Positions 1-7,719 of a stretch of DNA of 18,398 nucleotides are shown in pieces. The notes beneath the pieces were generated by a model. The model saw only the letters and a list, made by a program, of their open reading frames with translations, was not told the origin of the DNA and searched no databases. Source of the stretch: an uncultured Odoribacter sp. (GTDB lineage: Bacteria; Bacteroidota; Bacteroidia; Bacteroidales; Marinifilaceae); the NCBI GenBank assembly GCA_900544025.1, contig UQTM01000064.1:1-18398 (forward strand), in the 5' to 3' direction. The translations under genes and the position numbers were made by a program. Each line of letters opens with the position of its first letter. The first letter of the stretch is position 1.

Positions 1-12
1 ATATTTTATTTA

Positions 13-327
13 ATGAACATTTACATTTCAAATTTAAGCTACGGCGTGAACGATGCCGATTTAAAAGAACTATTTTCAGAATTTGGCGAAATTTCCTCGG
101 CAAAAGTAATCATGGATCGTGAAACTGGTCGTTCGAGAGGATTCGGATTCATTGAAATGCCCGACGACACAGCCGCACAAAAAGCAATCAGCGAACTGCA
201 CGAAGCAGAATACGACGGAAAAGTAATCAACGTAAACGTCGCTAAACCCAGAGCCGACCGCTCCAACTCAAGAGGCAACTACAATAGAGGAAACAACTAC
301 AACTCTGAAAGACGTTTCCAATACTAA
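13..327 (+). CDS. Single-RRM RNA-binding protein
   Basis: This 104-residue protein is one RNA recognition motif plus a short basic tail. RNP2 is visible as IYISNL (residues 3-8) and RNP1 as RGFGFIEM (42-49), with aromatic residues at the RNA-stacking positions. The domain ends near residue 80. The tail (about 80-104) is rich in Arg, Asn, Gly and Tyr, and RGG-like. Such small cytosolic RRM proteins are common in Bacteroidota, where some members are known to bind transcripts and affect expression of carbohydrate-use genes; the target of this one cannot be read from the sequence. The ATG is the first possible start, and only 12 bases of upstream DNA are visible, so its promoter lies outside the window. 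It converges on the efflux cluster and shares a bidirectional terminator with it. Confidence 0.93.
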   Translation: MNIYISNLSYGVNDADLKELFSEFGEISSAKVIMDRETGRSRGFGFIEMPDDTAAQKAISELHEAEYDGKVINVNVAKPRADRSNSRGNYNRGNNYNSERRFQY

Positions 328-344
328 GATAACATCATCTTACA

Positions 345-385
345 AAATCTCCCTCCCGTGCCCGGCACAAGAGGGAGATTTTTAT
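345..385. terminator. Bidirectional hairpin terminator
   Basis: AAATCTCCCTC (345-355) and GAGGGAGATTT (371-381) form a perfect 11-bp stem. A smaller GTGC-CCG-GCAC hairpin sits inside the loop (358-368). T-rich sequence follows on the plus strand and an A-run precedes it, so it can end transcription from both the RRM gene and the leftward efflux operon. Confidence 0.85.
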
Positions 386-415
386 ATCCGGCAACCTCAT
401 AACCTCCACTCCTCC

Positions 416-431
416 AAAAATTCAAAAATTC
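416..431. repeat. Short tandem repeat, AAAAATTC x2
   Basis: Two exact adjacent copies of AAAAATTC, followed by a partial third, lie in the spacer between the terminator and the end of the leftward operon. No function is apparent. Confidence 0.5.
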
Positions 432-447
432 AAAATCAGTCCGTTCA

Positions 448-1857
448 TCACCTCTCTTCCCCCTGTTCCCTCTTCCGCAAAAGCCGCCGGTAATCCCGGT
501 GAGCCGAAACAAGCATATCCTCCAGATAACTGCACGTCACCCGGTCGAACCCCATCATCCGGCAGTCATACCCCTGTCCGGGATCAACCAAAAGCGTACA
601 GGAACCGTTCCGCTTCAAATTCACTTTCGCCACCGAATACACATCCAGCAACCCGTAAACAAACAAAATCCCCTTCGCCTCGCGTTGCACCCACTTAGCC
701 AACTCCTTCATCTGCCCTTGCCGGAACTCCGTTGCAGCGACAGGCATATCCGCAGCATACAGATAAGAACGATCTGAAATATCCTTAGGCAGCATCCCCC
801 GGTAAGGCCTCACAAAATGCTCATAACTTCCCGTCTCATTCAAAGCAAGCCATGCCAAAGGGGCTCGAGCGACCACACTCGAATCACAGAAAAGCGCAGG
901 ATCGGCCACAGAAACCAAATGCTCGAAATAAAGCTTCGGATCGTCGAAATCCTTATAAGGAATAAGCTCCCTCGACACAGCCCTGTAAAAAAAGGCAGGA
1001 CGATACTCCAAAACTGTAAGCTGTAAAGCCCGTAGCGGCGATCCCACCCGCTCGAAACTCATTCCCCGTTCCTTGCCGTATGCCTCGAACAACGGCAAAA
1101 GCGAATCCTGATGCCGGAAACAATAACGCTGAAAATCCTTAATATCGTAATTCAACTCATTGAACGTCGGGAAAAAAGCAAAACTACCGCCGTTAGCACC
1201 CAGATTGATACCCCGCCCCTGAAACCTGCGGGGCGGTTTCCCCAGCCTGATCTGATGCCGGGTAACACGTTTATCCGGTGCCCCCATACAAAAAGGAGTA
1301 TTATAAAGAATCGTTTGCTCCACATCCTGCGGATAATAACGCCGGTGAAACAAAGCCTCCAGTCCCCCCTGCCCTCCCCCCGCCGACACAAAATAATTTC
1401 GGGGAAAAACCGTTCTCAGTCCCTCGGTCACACAATGGACATCGGCCGCCACCTGCTTCATTGTCAATGTATTCCAATCGACACCCCCCTCCGGGACACT
1501 TTCCCCACAATACCGGGTTTCCACCACCACCTGATTGGCTCTCAGCAAAACCGCAGCTTCCGACCGGCACAACGAATCCAGTCCTCCGCCCGTTGTAACA
1601 ACCACAACGGCTGCCGAATCCGACTGATAGAAAAGACAAAAACGCTGATAAAAAAATCCGCCGTCAGGACGCTCATGATCACAAGGCTGCTTTATCAAAC
1701 AACGATAAAACTTCCCGCACACAGCATCAATCCCCTCCTCGACCGACACTACTCCCGGAACCGCTCCCAAACGCCCCGCCAAATCCATCCCCCTGCACAC
1801 GCCGGGACATACCCCTGCATACAGCAGCACAGCTACAAAAAACAAAAACTTATTCAT
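448..1857 (-). CDS. S37-family peptidase relative, probably inactive
   Basis: The 469-residue protein has an N-terminal hydrophobic stretch (residues 4-16) consistent with a Sec signal peptide, so it is probably exported to the periplasm. The body follows the peptidase S37 (PS-10, tripeptidyl-aminopeptidase type) alpha/beta-hydrolase pattern: a PCDHERP segment at 58-64, ETRYCGES at 113-120, and a nucleophile-elbow region followed by FHRRYYPQDV at 170-179. The elbow, however, reads GGGQGG (160-165) where active members have a G-x-S-K-G-G motif, so the catalytic Ser is Gly162. Asp405 (YGLLDVYS) fits the acid, but the expected PGG-x-H near the C-terminus reads PGQGYD, with Tyr430 where His is expected. 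Length is normal and the frame is intact. It starts 12 bp after the MATE gene and is therefore the last gene of the efflux operon. Family membership is fairly sure; inactivity is inferred from the two missing residues. Confidence 0.82.
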   Translation of the reverse strand: MNKFLFFVAVLLYAGVCPGVCRGMDLAGRLGAVPGVVSVEEGIDAVCGKFYRCLIKQPCDHERPDGGFFYQRFCLFYQSDSAAVVVVTTGGGLDSLCRSEAAVLLRANQVVVETRYCGESVPEGGVDWNTLTMKQVAADVHCVTEGLRTVFPRNYFVSAGGGQGGLEALFHRRYYPQDVEQTILYNTPFCMGAPDKRVTRHQIRLGKPPRRFQGRGINLGANGGSFAFFPTFNELNYDIKDFQRYCFRHQDSLLPLFEAYGKERGMSFERVGSPLRALQLTVLEYRPAFFYRAVSRELIPYKDFDDPKLYFEHLVSVADPALFCDSSVVARAPLAWLALNETGSYEHFVRPYRGMLPKDISDRSYLYAADMPVAATEFRQGQMKELAKWVQREAKGILFVYGLLDVYSVAKVNLKRNGSCTLLVDPGQGYDCRMMGFDRVTCSYLEDMLVSAHRDYRRLLRKREQGEER

Positions 1858-1869
1858 ACTCGATACATT

Positions 1870-2880
1870 TTAATGACACTCCACCCTTTTCACACGCATA
1901 AACAACCACCAGGCCAGCAGGCACGACACAACATCTGCAACAGGCTGCGCCACCACCAATCCGGTCAAATGAAAAAAAGAATGACAAACAACCAGGCAGG
2001 GGAAAAAAATAAAACCTTGCCTGCTCAAAGACAAAATCAAAGAATACTTAGCAGCCCCCATAGCGGCAACAGCAATATCCCCGTAAGCAACCAAAAACAC
2101 ATTCAGCACAACATTGGAAACACTCATCAAAACACAATTCAAAGCAGCCGGCACACCGATAGCAAACACCTCCCTCACCACCCGGCATTTCACCTGAAAA
2201 TCCCTCCACGCCACCGAAAGCCGGGAAACTTTCCCGGTCAGAATAAACCAATAATAAACCGCCGCCACCAAATTACCGATCACCGTAGCCCAGGCCGCCC
2301 CCTCGATACCCTGTTCCAGCGTCAAAATAAAAATCGGATCGAGCACAATATTCACGACCGTACCGGCGATCATCCCCACCATCGCCTCCATAGACCTGCC
2401 CTCCGCCCGGACAATATTGCTAAAAGCATTAGACACAATCACAAACGGAGCACTCCAGGCAACACACTCCAAATACACCCGGGCAAAACCTTCCGTCTGC
2501 GCACTCGTCCCGATCCAGCTCAGGATAAAATCCATACCGGCATAAAAAACAGCGATAAGCAAAACACCCGTAAAAAGAGACACCCAAAAACAAAAAGAAC
2601 TCACCCGGCGGGCATACTCCGGCCTATTCTCACCCAGGGCCCTGGAAATAACCGAAGTACCGCCGATCCCATACAACGTCCCGATAGCCATAAAAAGAAG
2701 AAAAACCGGCGTAGCCAGCGACACTGCCGCCACCTGCATCTCATCTCCCGTCTGGCCGATAAAAAAAGTATCGGCAACATTATAAACCAGCACCACCAGC
2801 ATACTGATAATAGCAGGAACAGCATTTACCGACACCGCCTTCCTGACAGAAACCTGCTCAAATACCCCGATTGTTTCCAT
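1870..2880 (-). CDS. MATE-family transporter with internal in-frame deletion
   Basis: MATE exporters are 12-helix inner-membrane proteins that expel drugs or metabolites in exchange for Na+ or H+. Counting from the chosen ATG, this product has 336 residues, whereas the family usually has about 440-460. The N-terminal lobe (helices 1-6) and helix 7 look normal, with NVADTFFIG, YGIGGTSVISRALGE and LDPIFILT in the usual order. Near residue 277 the sequence passes from AVAAMGAAK, at the start of helix 8, directly to YSLILSLSRQGFIFFP, which belongs to helix 11. Helices 8 (most), 9 and 10 are missing without a frame break. The ATG is chosen over an in-frame TTG 33 bases upstream because AAGGAGAGAGG lies just ahead of it. 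It follows the outer-membrane gene by 29 bp and precedes the S37-like gene by 12 bp. It is probably non-functional as a transporter and could be regarded as a pseudogene. Confidence 0.85.
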   Translation of the reverse strand: METIGVFEQVSVRKAVSVNAVPAIISMLVVLVYNVADTFFIGQTGDEMQVAAVSLATPVFLLFMAIGTLYGIGGTSVISRALGENRPEYARRVSSFCFWVSLFTGVLLIAVFYAGMDFILSWIGTSAQTEGFARVYLECVAWSAPFVIVSNAFSNIVRAEGRSMEAMVGMIAGTVVNIVLDPIFILTLEQGIEGAAWATVIGNLVAAVYYWFILTGKVSRLSVAWRDFQVKCRVVREVFAIGVPAALNCVLMSVSNVVLNVFLVAYGDIAVAAMGAAKYSLILSLSRQGFIFFPCLVVCHSFFHLTGLVVAQPVADVVSCLLAWWLFMRVKRVECH

Positions 2881-2884
2881 GATG

Positions 2885-2896
2885 CCTCTCTCCTTC
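2885..2896 (-). promoter_or_regulatory. Strong ribosome-binding site of the MATE gene
   Basis: The minus strand reads AAGGAGAGAGG just ahead of the ATG. Purine-rich Shine-Dalgarno sequences of this quality are uncommon in Bacteroidota, and this one decides the start in favour of ATG over the upstream in-frame TTG at 2913. Confidence 0.7.
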
Positions 2897-2909
2897 CTAA
2901 AAAACAGCG

Positions 2910-4283
2910 TCAATCCGTACCACCGCCCAAAGCATGATAAAGCTGGATAATCCCCTGGATCTCATCATACTTATCCGACACCTCCGACAACCGGGCCTGC
3001 AACAAAGTTTGCTGAGCCGTCAGCACCTCCAGATAATTCGTATCACCGTAACGCATCAGCAAAGTAGTACTGCGGACAGCCGCTTCCAGCTTCTTGATCC
3101 GCTGCTTATCGATAGCCAGGCACTTCTGTGCTGTCTGCCATTGCGTCAAAGCATTATTCACCTCCGCTCCCGCATCGAGCAGCTTCTGCTGAAAAGCCAG
3201 CAACGCCTCCTCTTGCTGAGCCTTGGCAATCTTCAATTGAGCCACATTCTTCCCCCGGTTGAAAACCGGCTGCACCAGCGAACCGACAGCACTCAAAAGC
3301 CACTTCCCCGGATTGGTAATCGCCGTCCCCCCGCTATTCGTCCAGCCGGCGGCCCCGCTCAACGTAATCTTGGGGTAAAATGCAGAACGGGCCTCATTCG
3401 TAACATAAAACGCCTGAGCCAACACCTGCTCCGCCTGCCGGACATCCGGACGCCTGTCGAGAAGCTGCAGCGGAACGCCCACCGACAAATCGGCCGGAAA
3501 CGTCAGTCCCGACAGCTCCCCCCGCTTGATCTCCTGCGGAACGATCCCCACCAGCGTAGAAAACGAATTTTCCAGCTCGTGAATCTGCCTCTCCAACGCC
3601 AGGGCGGAAGCCTCCGCACTCAACTTATCGGCCTCGGCTTGCGCCACCGCAGCCTCATCCGCTTGTCCGGCACGCTTCAGCACACGCATCATCCGGACAT
3701 TCTCCTCCCAGTTCACAACCGTTTGCCGGGTAATAGCCAACTGCCTGTCCAGCATCAGCAACGAACAATAAGTCTCGGCAATCGTAGCCACCAGCTGCGT
3801 CTGCACAGCCTGCTCGTAAGCCTTACTCTGCTCCAGCGAAGCCCGGGCCCCTCTCTTGGCATTACGCAACCCTCCGAAAACATCCGCCTCCCACTCCGCA
3901 GAAGCCCCCAGCGAATAAGTCTTGGAAGATGTACCGCTACCGTAACGGCTCAACGTCCCCTGAGGCGTCAACGAAACAGAAGGCAAAAAAGCAAGCCTCG
4001 ACGACAGCAAAGCAGCCTCCGCCTCCTCCACCTTTAACCGGGCAGTCCGCAAATCCGTATTCTTCTCCAATCCCAGTTCCACCCACTCCCTCAACCAGGG
4101 ATCGGTAAACAACTCCCGCCACGAAAGAGTGGCCAGGGAACTGCTGTCACCAGCCGTCACCGGAACATCCCGGTAAAGACTGTCCGCCGGAACAGACTCC
4201 GGACGCTGATAACTCGTATAGATCCCGCAACCGTCCAGCAGCAAAACAGCGAGGGAAACACTCAGAACTAATTCTCTTTTCAT
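2910..4283 (-). CDS. Outer-membrane efflux channel lipoprotein (NodT/OprM type)
   Basis: The 457-residue protein is the outer-membrane channel of the RND pump, a TolC-like trimer spanning the periplasm. The N-terminus carries a lipoprotein signal peptide ending in LLLDGC, so Cys19 would be lipidated. The NodT/OprM hallmarks follow: YQRPESVPAD, then WRELFTDPWLREWVELGLEKNTDLRTA, two repeated coiled-coil OEP domains rich in Ala, Gln and Leu, and RRPDVRQAEQVL near the second domain. The start is the ATG directly before the signal peptide. An upstream extension in the same frame has no RBS support and would spoil the signal peptide. It lies 56 bp after the winged-helix gene and 29 bp before the MATE gene. 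Length and motifs are complete, so it is expected to be functional. Confidence 0.94.
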   Translation of the reverse strand: MKRELVLSVSLAVLLLDGCGIYTSYQRPESVPADSLYRDVPVTAGDSSSLATLSWRELFTDPWLREWVELGLEKNTDLRTARLKVEEAEAALLSSRLAFLPSVSLTPQGTLSRYGSGTSSKTYSLGASAEWEADVFGGLRNAKRGARASLEQSKAYEQAVQTQLVATIAETYCSLLMLDRQLAITRQTVVNWEENVRMMRVLKRAGQADEAAVAQAEADKLSAEASALALERQIHELENSFSTLVGIVPQEIKRGELSGLTFPADLSVGVPLQLLDRRPDVRQAEQVLAQAFYVTNEARSAFYPKITLSGAAGWTNSGGTAITNPGKWLLSAVGSLVQPVFNRGKNVAQLKIAKAQQEEALLAFQQKLLDAGAEVNNALTQWQTAQKCLAIDKQRIKKLEAAVRSTTLLMRYGDTNYLEVLTAQQTLLQARLSEVSDKYDEIQGIIQLYHALGGGTD

Positions 4284-4339
4284 GCTATTCCTATTAAAAA
4301 ACTTTCGGACATCATTTCCGACAAACAAACAACTGACAC

Positions 4340-4582
4340 TCAGAAAAAACACACCTCACCGGTCTGCGGATTACACTCTATCTTCAAAGTGTTCTCCCGC
4401 AACAGCCAGCCGATAGCGATACTCAGCTCCAGATCGCTCAACCTCATCTTCTCCTTCAACTCACCATAGCTCCAGCGATGCCTGCACGAAGCATTCACCA
4501 GATTCCAGAGCCGGACTGCATTTATCCTCACCTCGTCTCTACCCATACCCCATCTGTTTTGAAAAATTCCAAATCTTTTCAT
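4340..4582 (-). CDS. Small winged-helix protein (PF10771-like)
   Basis: This 80-residue basic protein resembles the winged helix-turn-helix family PF10771 (formerly DUF2582). A first helix (RINAVRLWNLVNA) is followed by WSYGELKEKMRLSDLELSIAIGWLLREN as the helix-turn-helix, and by a short wing (TLKIECNPQTGEVCFF). Its ATG overlaps the stop of the RND transporter gene as ATGA, which suggests translational coupling. An internal Met at residue 13 is an alternative start. PF10771 members often stand alone or beside metabolic genes; their role is poorly known. Here it sits inside the efflux operon between the transporter and channel genes, so it may be a second regulator of the pump. DNA binding is inferred from fold only. 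Confidence 0.78.
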   Translation of the reverse strand: MKRFGIFQNRWGMGRDEVRINAVRLWNLVNASCRHRWSYGELKEKMRLSDLELSIAIGWLLRENTLKIECNPQTGEVCFF

Positions 4583-7500
4583 GGCTCCGATTTTACATCA
4601 CGTTTAGGCATAAACCGTTCCTCCAAATGTTGGAAAACAATAAACAGCACCGGGACCACAAACAACAAAGCAATCGTCCCGATCAGCATCCCTCCCACAG
4701 TTCCCACACCCAACGAAATATTACCGTTCGCGCCCGCACCCGTAGCCACCACCAAAGGCAACAAACCGATAATCATCGTAAGGGCGGTCATCAAAATAGG
4801 ACGCAAACGCACCGTAGCGGCAGAAAGTGCAGCCTGCACAATACTCATCCCCTTCCGCCTCCGTTCCGAAGCATACTCCGTCAGCAAAATCGCCGTCTTC
4901 GCCAGCAAACCGATCAGCATAATCAGCCCCGTCTGCATATAAACATTATTCTCCACCCCGAACAAATTCGCAAAAACGAAACTCCCCATCAAACCGAAAG
5001 GAATAGAAAGCATAACCGCCAGCGGAATAAACAAACTCTCATAAAGCGAACAAAGAATAATATAAATAAACAAAACACAGATAACGAAAATCACGACAAT
5101 AGAAGTCCCGGCCGAAGCCTCCTCACGGGAAATTCCTCCCAGCTCATACCCGTACCCCGAAGGAAGCGTCTCCTTAGCCACCTCCTCCACAGCGAGAATC
5201 GCATCCCCCGAACTATACCCCGTTGCCACGGAAGCATTCACAGAAATAGAACTGAACAAATTGAAACGGCTCAGGATTTGCGGCCCATAAGTCTTCGTCA
5301 GCGTAATAAACTGTCCGATAGGGGCCATGTCCCCGTTTGAACTCCTGACAAACATATTATTCAGCGCCTCCTTATCCAGCCGGTAATCGGGACGGGCCTG
5401 CACCATCACCCGGTAAATCTTTGAAAAACGGTTAATATTCGACGCATAATTCCCTCCCACATAACAGGAAAGCACATCCAGCACATCCGAAGGAGAAACA
5501 TCGGCACGCTTACAACGGGCCGCATCCACCTCCACCAGATACTGCGGGAAACGGGTATCGAACGTCGTCAGCGCACTCTGAATCTCCGGACGCTCATTCA
5601 GGGCACCGATAAACTGCTGGGTATGCTCGAACAGCGTAGCGATATCCCCGCCTTTGCGGTCCTGCACATAAAGCTCCAACCCGTTACTCGCCCCATACCC
5701 CATAATCATCGGAGGAGCAAAAGCATAAACCTGCGCATTCTTAATATCGGCAGTCCGGGCAAAAATCTGGCCGATCACCGCATCCTTATCGTTCTCCTTC
5801 CCCTTACGCTCACTCCACGGCTTCAGCCTCACGATAAACGTCCCGCTCGAACTGCTCTGCCCTCCGCCCATCAAATTATATCCGCCGACCGTAGCGAAAA
5901 GCTGGACTTGCGGAATATCACGGATCCGCTCCTCGACGGAACTTAAAATCTTCTTCGTCTCTGCCAGCGTATTCCCCGGCGATGCCGTAACGGAAACAAA
6001 CACCGTACCGGTATCCTCGTCGGGAATCAGCCCCGTCTTTGTCGTCTTCATCAAAACAAAAAGAACAACCACAGACACCGCCAGCGCCACCCCGACCATC
6101 CACTTCCACCGGAAAAAATACCGGACAGCCCGCTTATATTTCCCTAACACCCGACTGAAAGCCGTATCGAAAGCAATATGGAACCGGGAAGAAAAACTCA
6201 GCTTCCGGCCTTCCGCCGCCTCCATGTGAGGAGTCATAATCAAAGCACACAAAGCCGGGCTCAGCGTCAAAGCATTGATAGCCGAAATAGCCACTGCAAC
6301 CGCCATCGTCAAACCGAACTGCGTATAAAAAGTCCCGGTAGTCCCCCCCATAAAACAAACAGGAATAAACACCGCCATAAAAACCAAAGTCGTCGTAATA
6401 ATGGCAGAAGTAATCCCGCCCATCGCATCCACCGTAGCCAGATAAGGCGACTTATACCCCTCGTCGAACTTAGCCTGCACCGCCTCCACCACCACGATAG
6501 CATCATCTACCACCGTTCCGATAACAAGCACCAGCGCAAACAACGTCAGCAAATTAATACTGAAACCCGCCACATAAAGAAAAGCGAAAGTACCCACCAA
6601 AGACACGACGATCGCAACCATAGGAATAAAAGTAGAACGGATACTCTGCAAAAAAACATACACCACGATAATCACCAAAAGAATAGCCTCGACAAGCGTC
6701 TGGATCACATTCGCAATAGAAGCATCGAGAAAATCCTTAATACTCATCATATCCTCCAGCACCATCCCTGCGGGGAGATCGGCGCGCAACTCCTTCGCCA
6801 GCTCATCGATCTCGGCAATAATCTCATTCGCATTCGAACCGGCCGTCTGCATCACCATAAAAGTAGCCCCCGGATGCCCCGACACCTCACTGCTGAAATT
6901 ATACGAAACGGCCCCCAGCTCGATATCCGCCACATCCTTCAACCGCAGGACATTCCCGTTAGCCAACGCACGGACAACCATTTCTCCATATTCCTCCCCC
7001 GTCTCGTAACGCCCGCGATACTTCAACGTATATTGGAAAGTATTCTCCGAATCCTCCCCCAGCGTCCCGGTCGGCGACTCTATATTCTGTTCTCCCAGCA
7101 CCGCAATCACGTCTGCCGGAACAAGCCCGTACTGCGCCATCACATCCGGTTTCAGCCAGATACGCATAGAATAATCGTTCCCCATCACCATCACCTCTCC
7201 CACGCCCGAAATACGCTGAATACGGGGAACCACATTTATTTTCAGATAATTACTCAAAAAATTCTGATCATACGAACCATCCGGGCTATAAAGGCTCATG
7301 ATCTTCAACTGGCTATTCTGCCGCTTCTCTGCCGTAACGCCGATCTTCGTAACCTCCGACGGCAAAGTCCCCTGCGCCTTCGTCACCCTGTTCTGCACAT
7401 TGATAGCCGCCATATCCGGATCGGTCCCCTGCTTAAAATAAACACTGACAGAAGCACTACCCGTATTGGAAGCCGAAGAAGTCATATACAACATATTCTC

Positions 7501-7719
7501 GACCCCATTGATCGACTCCTCCAACGGCACAATCACACTCTTCTGCACCGTCTCCGCACTCGCCCCGGAATAAGTGGCCGACACCTGAATCGTAGGAGGG
7601 GCGATATCCGGATACTGCTCCATAGGCAAATTGACAAGCCCGATAATCCCAAGCATAAGAATCAACACAGAAATACAGGCAGCCAATATCGGGCGATCGA
7701 TAAATAACTTCAGTTTCAT
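4579..7719 (-). CDS. RND inner-membrane efflux transporter (HAE1, AcrB/MexB type)
   Basis: The 1,046-residue protein is a full-length proton-driven RND pump that expels hydrophobic and amphiphilic compounds from the periplasm and outer leaflet. The family layout is complete: helix 1 after MKLKLFIDRP, the porter domain (about 40-320), helices 2-6, a second periplasmic loop (about 550-860) and helices 8-12. The proton-relay pair is visible as Asp395-Asp396 in GTVVDDAIVVVE of helix 4. The partner Lys of helix 10 is visible in LLAKTAILLTEYASE near residue 930, and an Arg in RLRPILMTALTMIIG follows. Motif GLIPDEDTGTVFVSV opens the second loop. Its ATG overlaps the stop of the membrane-fusion gene (ATGA), and its own stop overlaps the winged-helix start in the same way. 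No defects are seen. Confidence 0.97.
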   Translation of the reverse strand: MKLKLFIDRPILAACISVLILMLGIIGLVNLPMEQYPDIAPPTIQVSATYSGASAETVQKSVIVPLEESINGVENMLYMTSSASNTGSASVSVYFKQGTDPDMAAINVQNRVTKAQGTLPSEVTKIGVTAEKRQNSQLKIMSLYSPDGSYDQNFLSNYLKINVVPRIQRISGVGEVMVMGNDYSMRIWLKPDVMAQYGLVPADVIAVLGEQNIESPTGTLGEDSENTFQYTLKYRGRYETGEEYGEMVVRALANGNVLRLKDVADIELGAVSYNFSSEVSGHPGATFMVMQTAGSNANEIIAEIDELAKELRADLPAGMVLEDMMSIKDFLDASIANVIQTLVEAILLVIIVVYVFLQSIRSTFIPMVAIVVSLVGTFAFLYVAGFSINLLTLFALVLVIGTVVDDAIVVVEAVQAKFDEGYKSPYLATVDAMGGITSAIITTTLVFMAVFIPVCFMGGTTGTFYTQFGLTMAVAVAISAINALTLSPALCALIMTPHMEAAEGRKLSFSSRFHIAFDTAFSRVLGKYKRAVRYFFRWKWMVGVALAVSVVVLFVLMKTTKTGLIPDEDTGTVFVSVTASPGNTLAETKKILSSVEERIRDIPQVQLFATVGGYNLMGGGQSSSSGTFIVRLKPWSERKGKENDKDAVIGQIFARTADIKNAQVYAFAPPMIMGYGASNGLELYVQDRKGGDIATLFEHTQQFIGALNERPEIQSALTTFDTRFPQYLVEVDAARCKRADVSPSDVLDVLSCYVGGNYASNINRFSKIYRVMVQARPDYRLDKEALNNMFVRSSNGDMAPIGQFITLTKTYGPQILSRFNLFSSISVNASVATGYSSGDAILAVEEVAKETLPSGYGYELGGISREEASAGTSIVVIFVICVLFIYIILCSLYESLFIPLAVMLSIPFGLMGSFVFANLFGVENNVYMQTGLIMLIGLLAKTAILLTEYASERRRKGMSIVQAALSAATVRLRPILMTALTMIIGLLPLVVATGAGANGNISLGVGTVGGMLIGTIALLFVVPVLFIVFQHLEERFMPKRDVKSEP

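Noticed and set aside
2881..2913. TTG at 2913 as start of the MATE gene
   Set aside because: It would overlap the preceding gene's stop and ignores the strong AAGGAGAGAGG directly ahead of the ATG at 2880.
1111..2937. A 608-codon open frame on the plus strand
   Set aside because: It lies opposite the S37-like and MATE genes. Its translation is Arg-, His-, Pro- and Gln-rich low-complexity sequence, produced by the C/A bias of this strand.
4284..4352. Upstream in-frame extension of the outer-membrane channel gene
   Set aside because: It adds residues before a perfectly placed lipoprotein signal peptide beginning at the ATG at 4283.
6178..7707. A 509-codon plus-strand frame, with similar ones at 2934-4037, 4627-5340 and 7719-8720
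   Set aside because: All are antisense to well-supported efflux genes and have the same His/Arg-rich composition and no domain signal.
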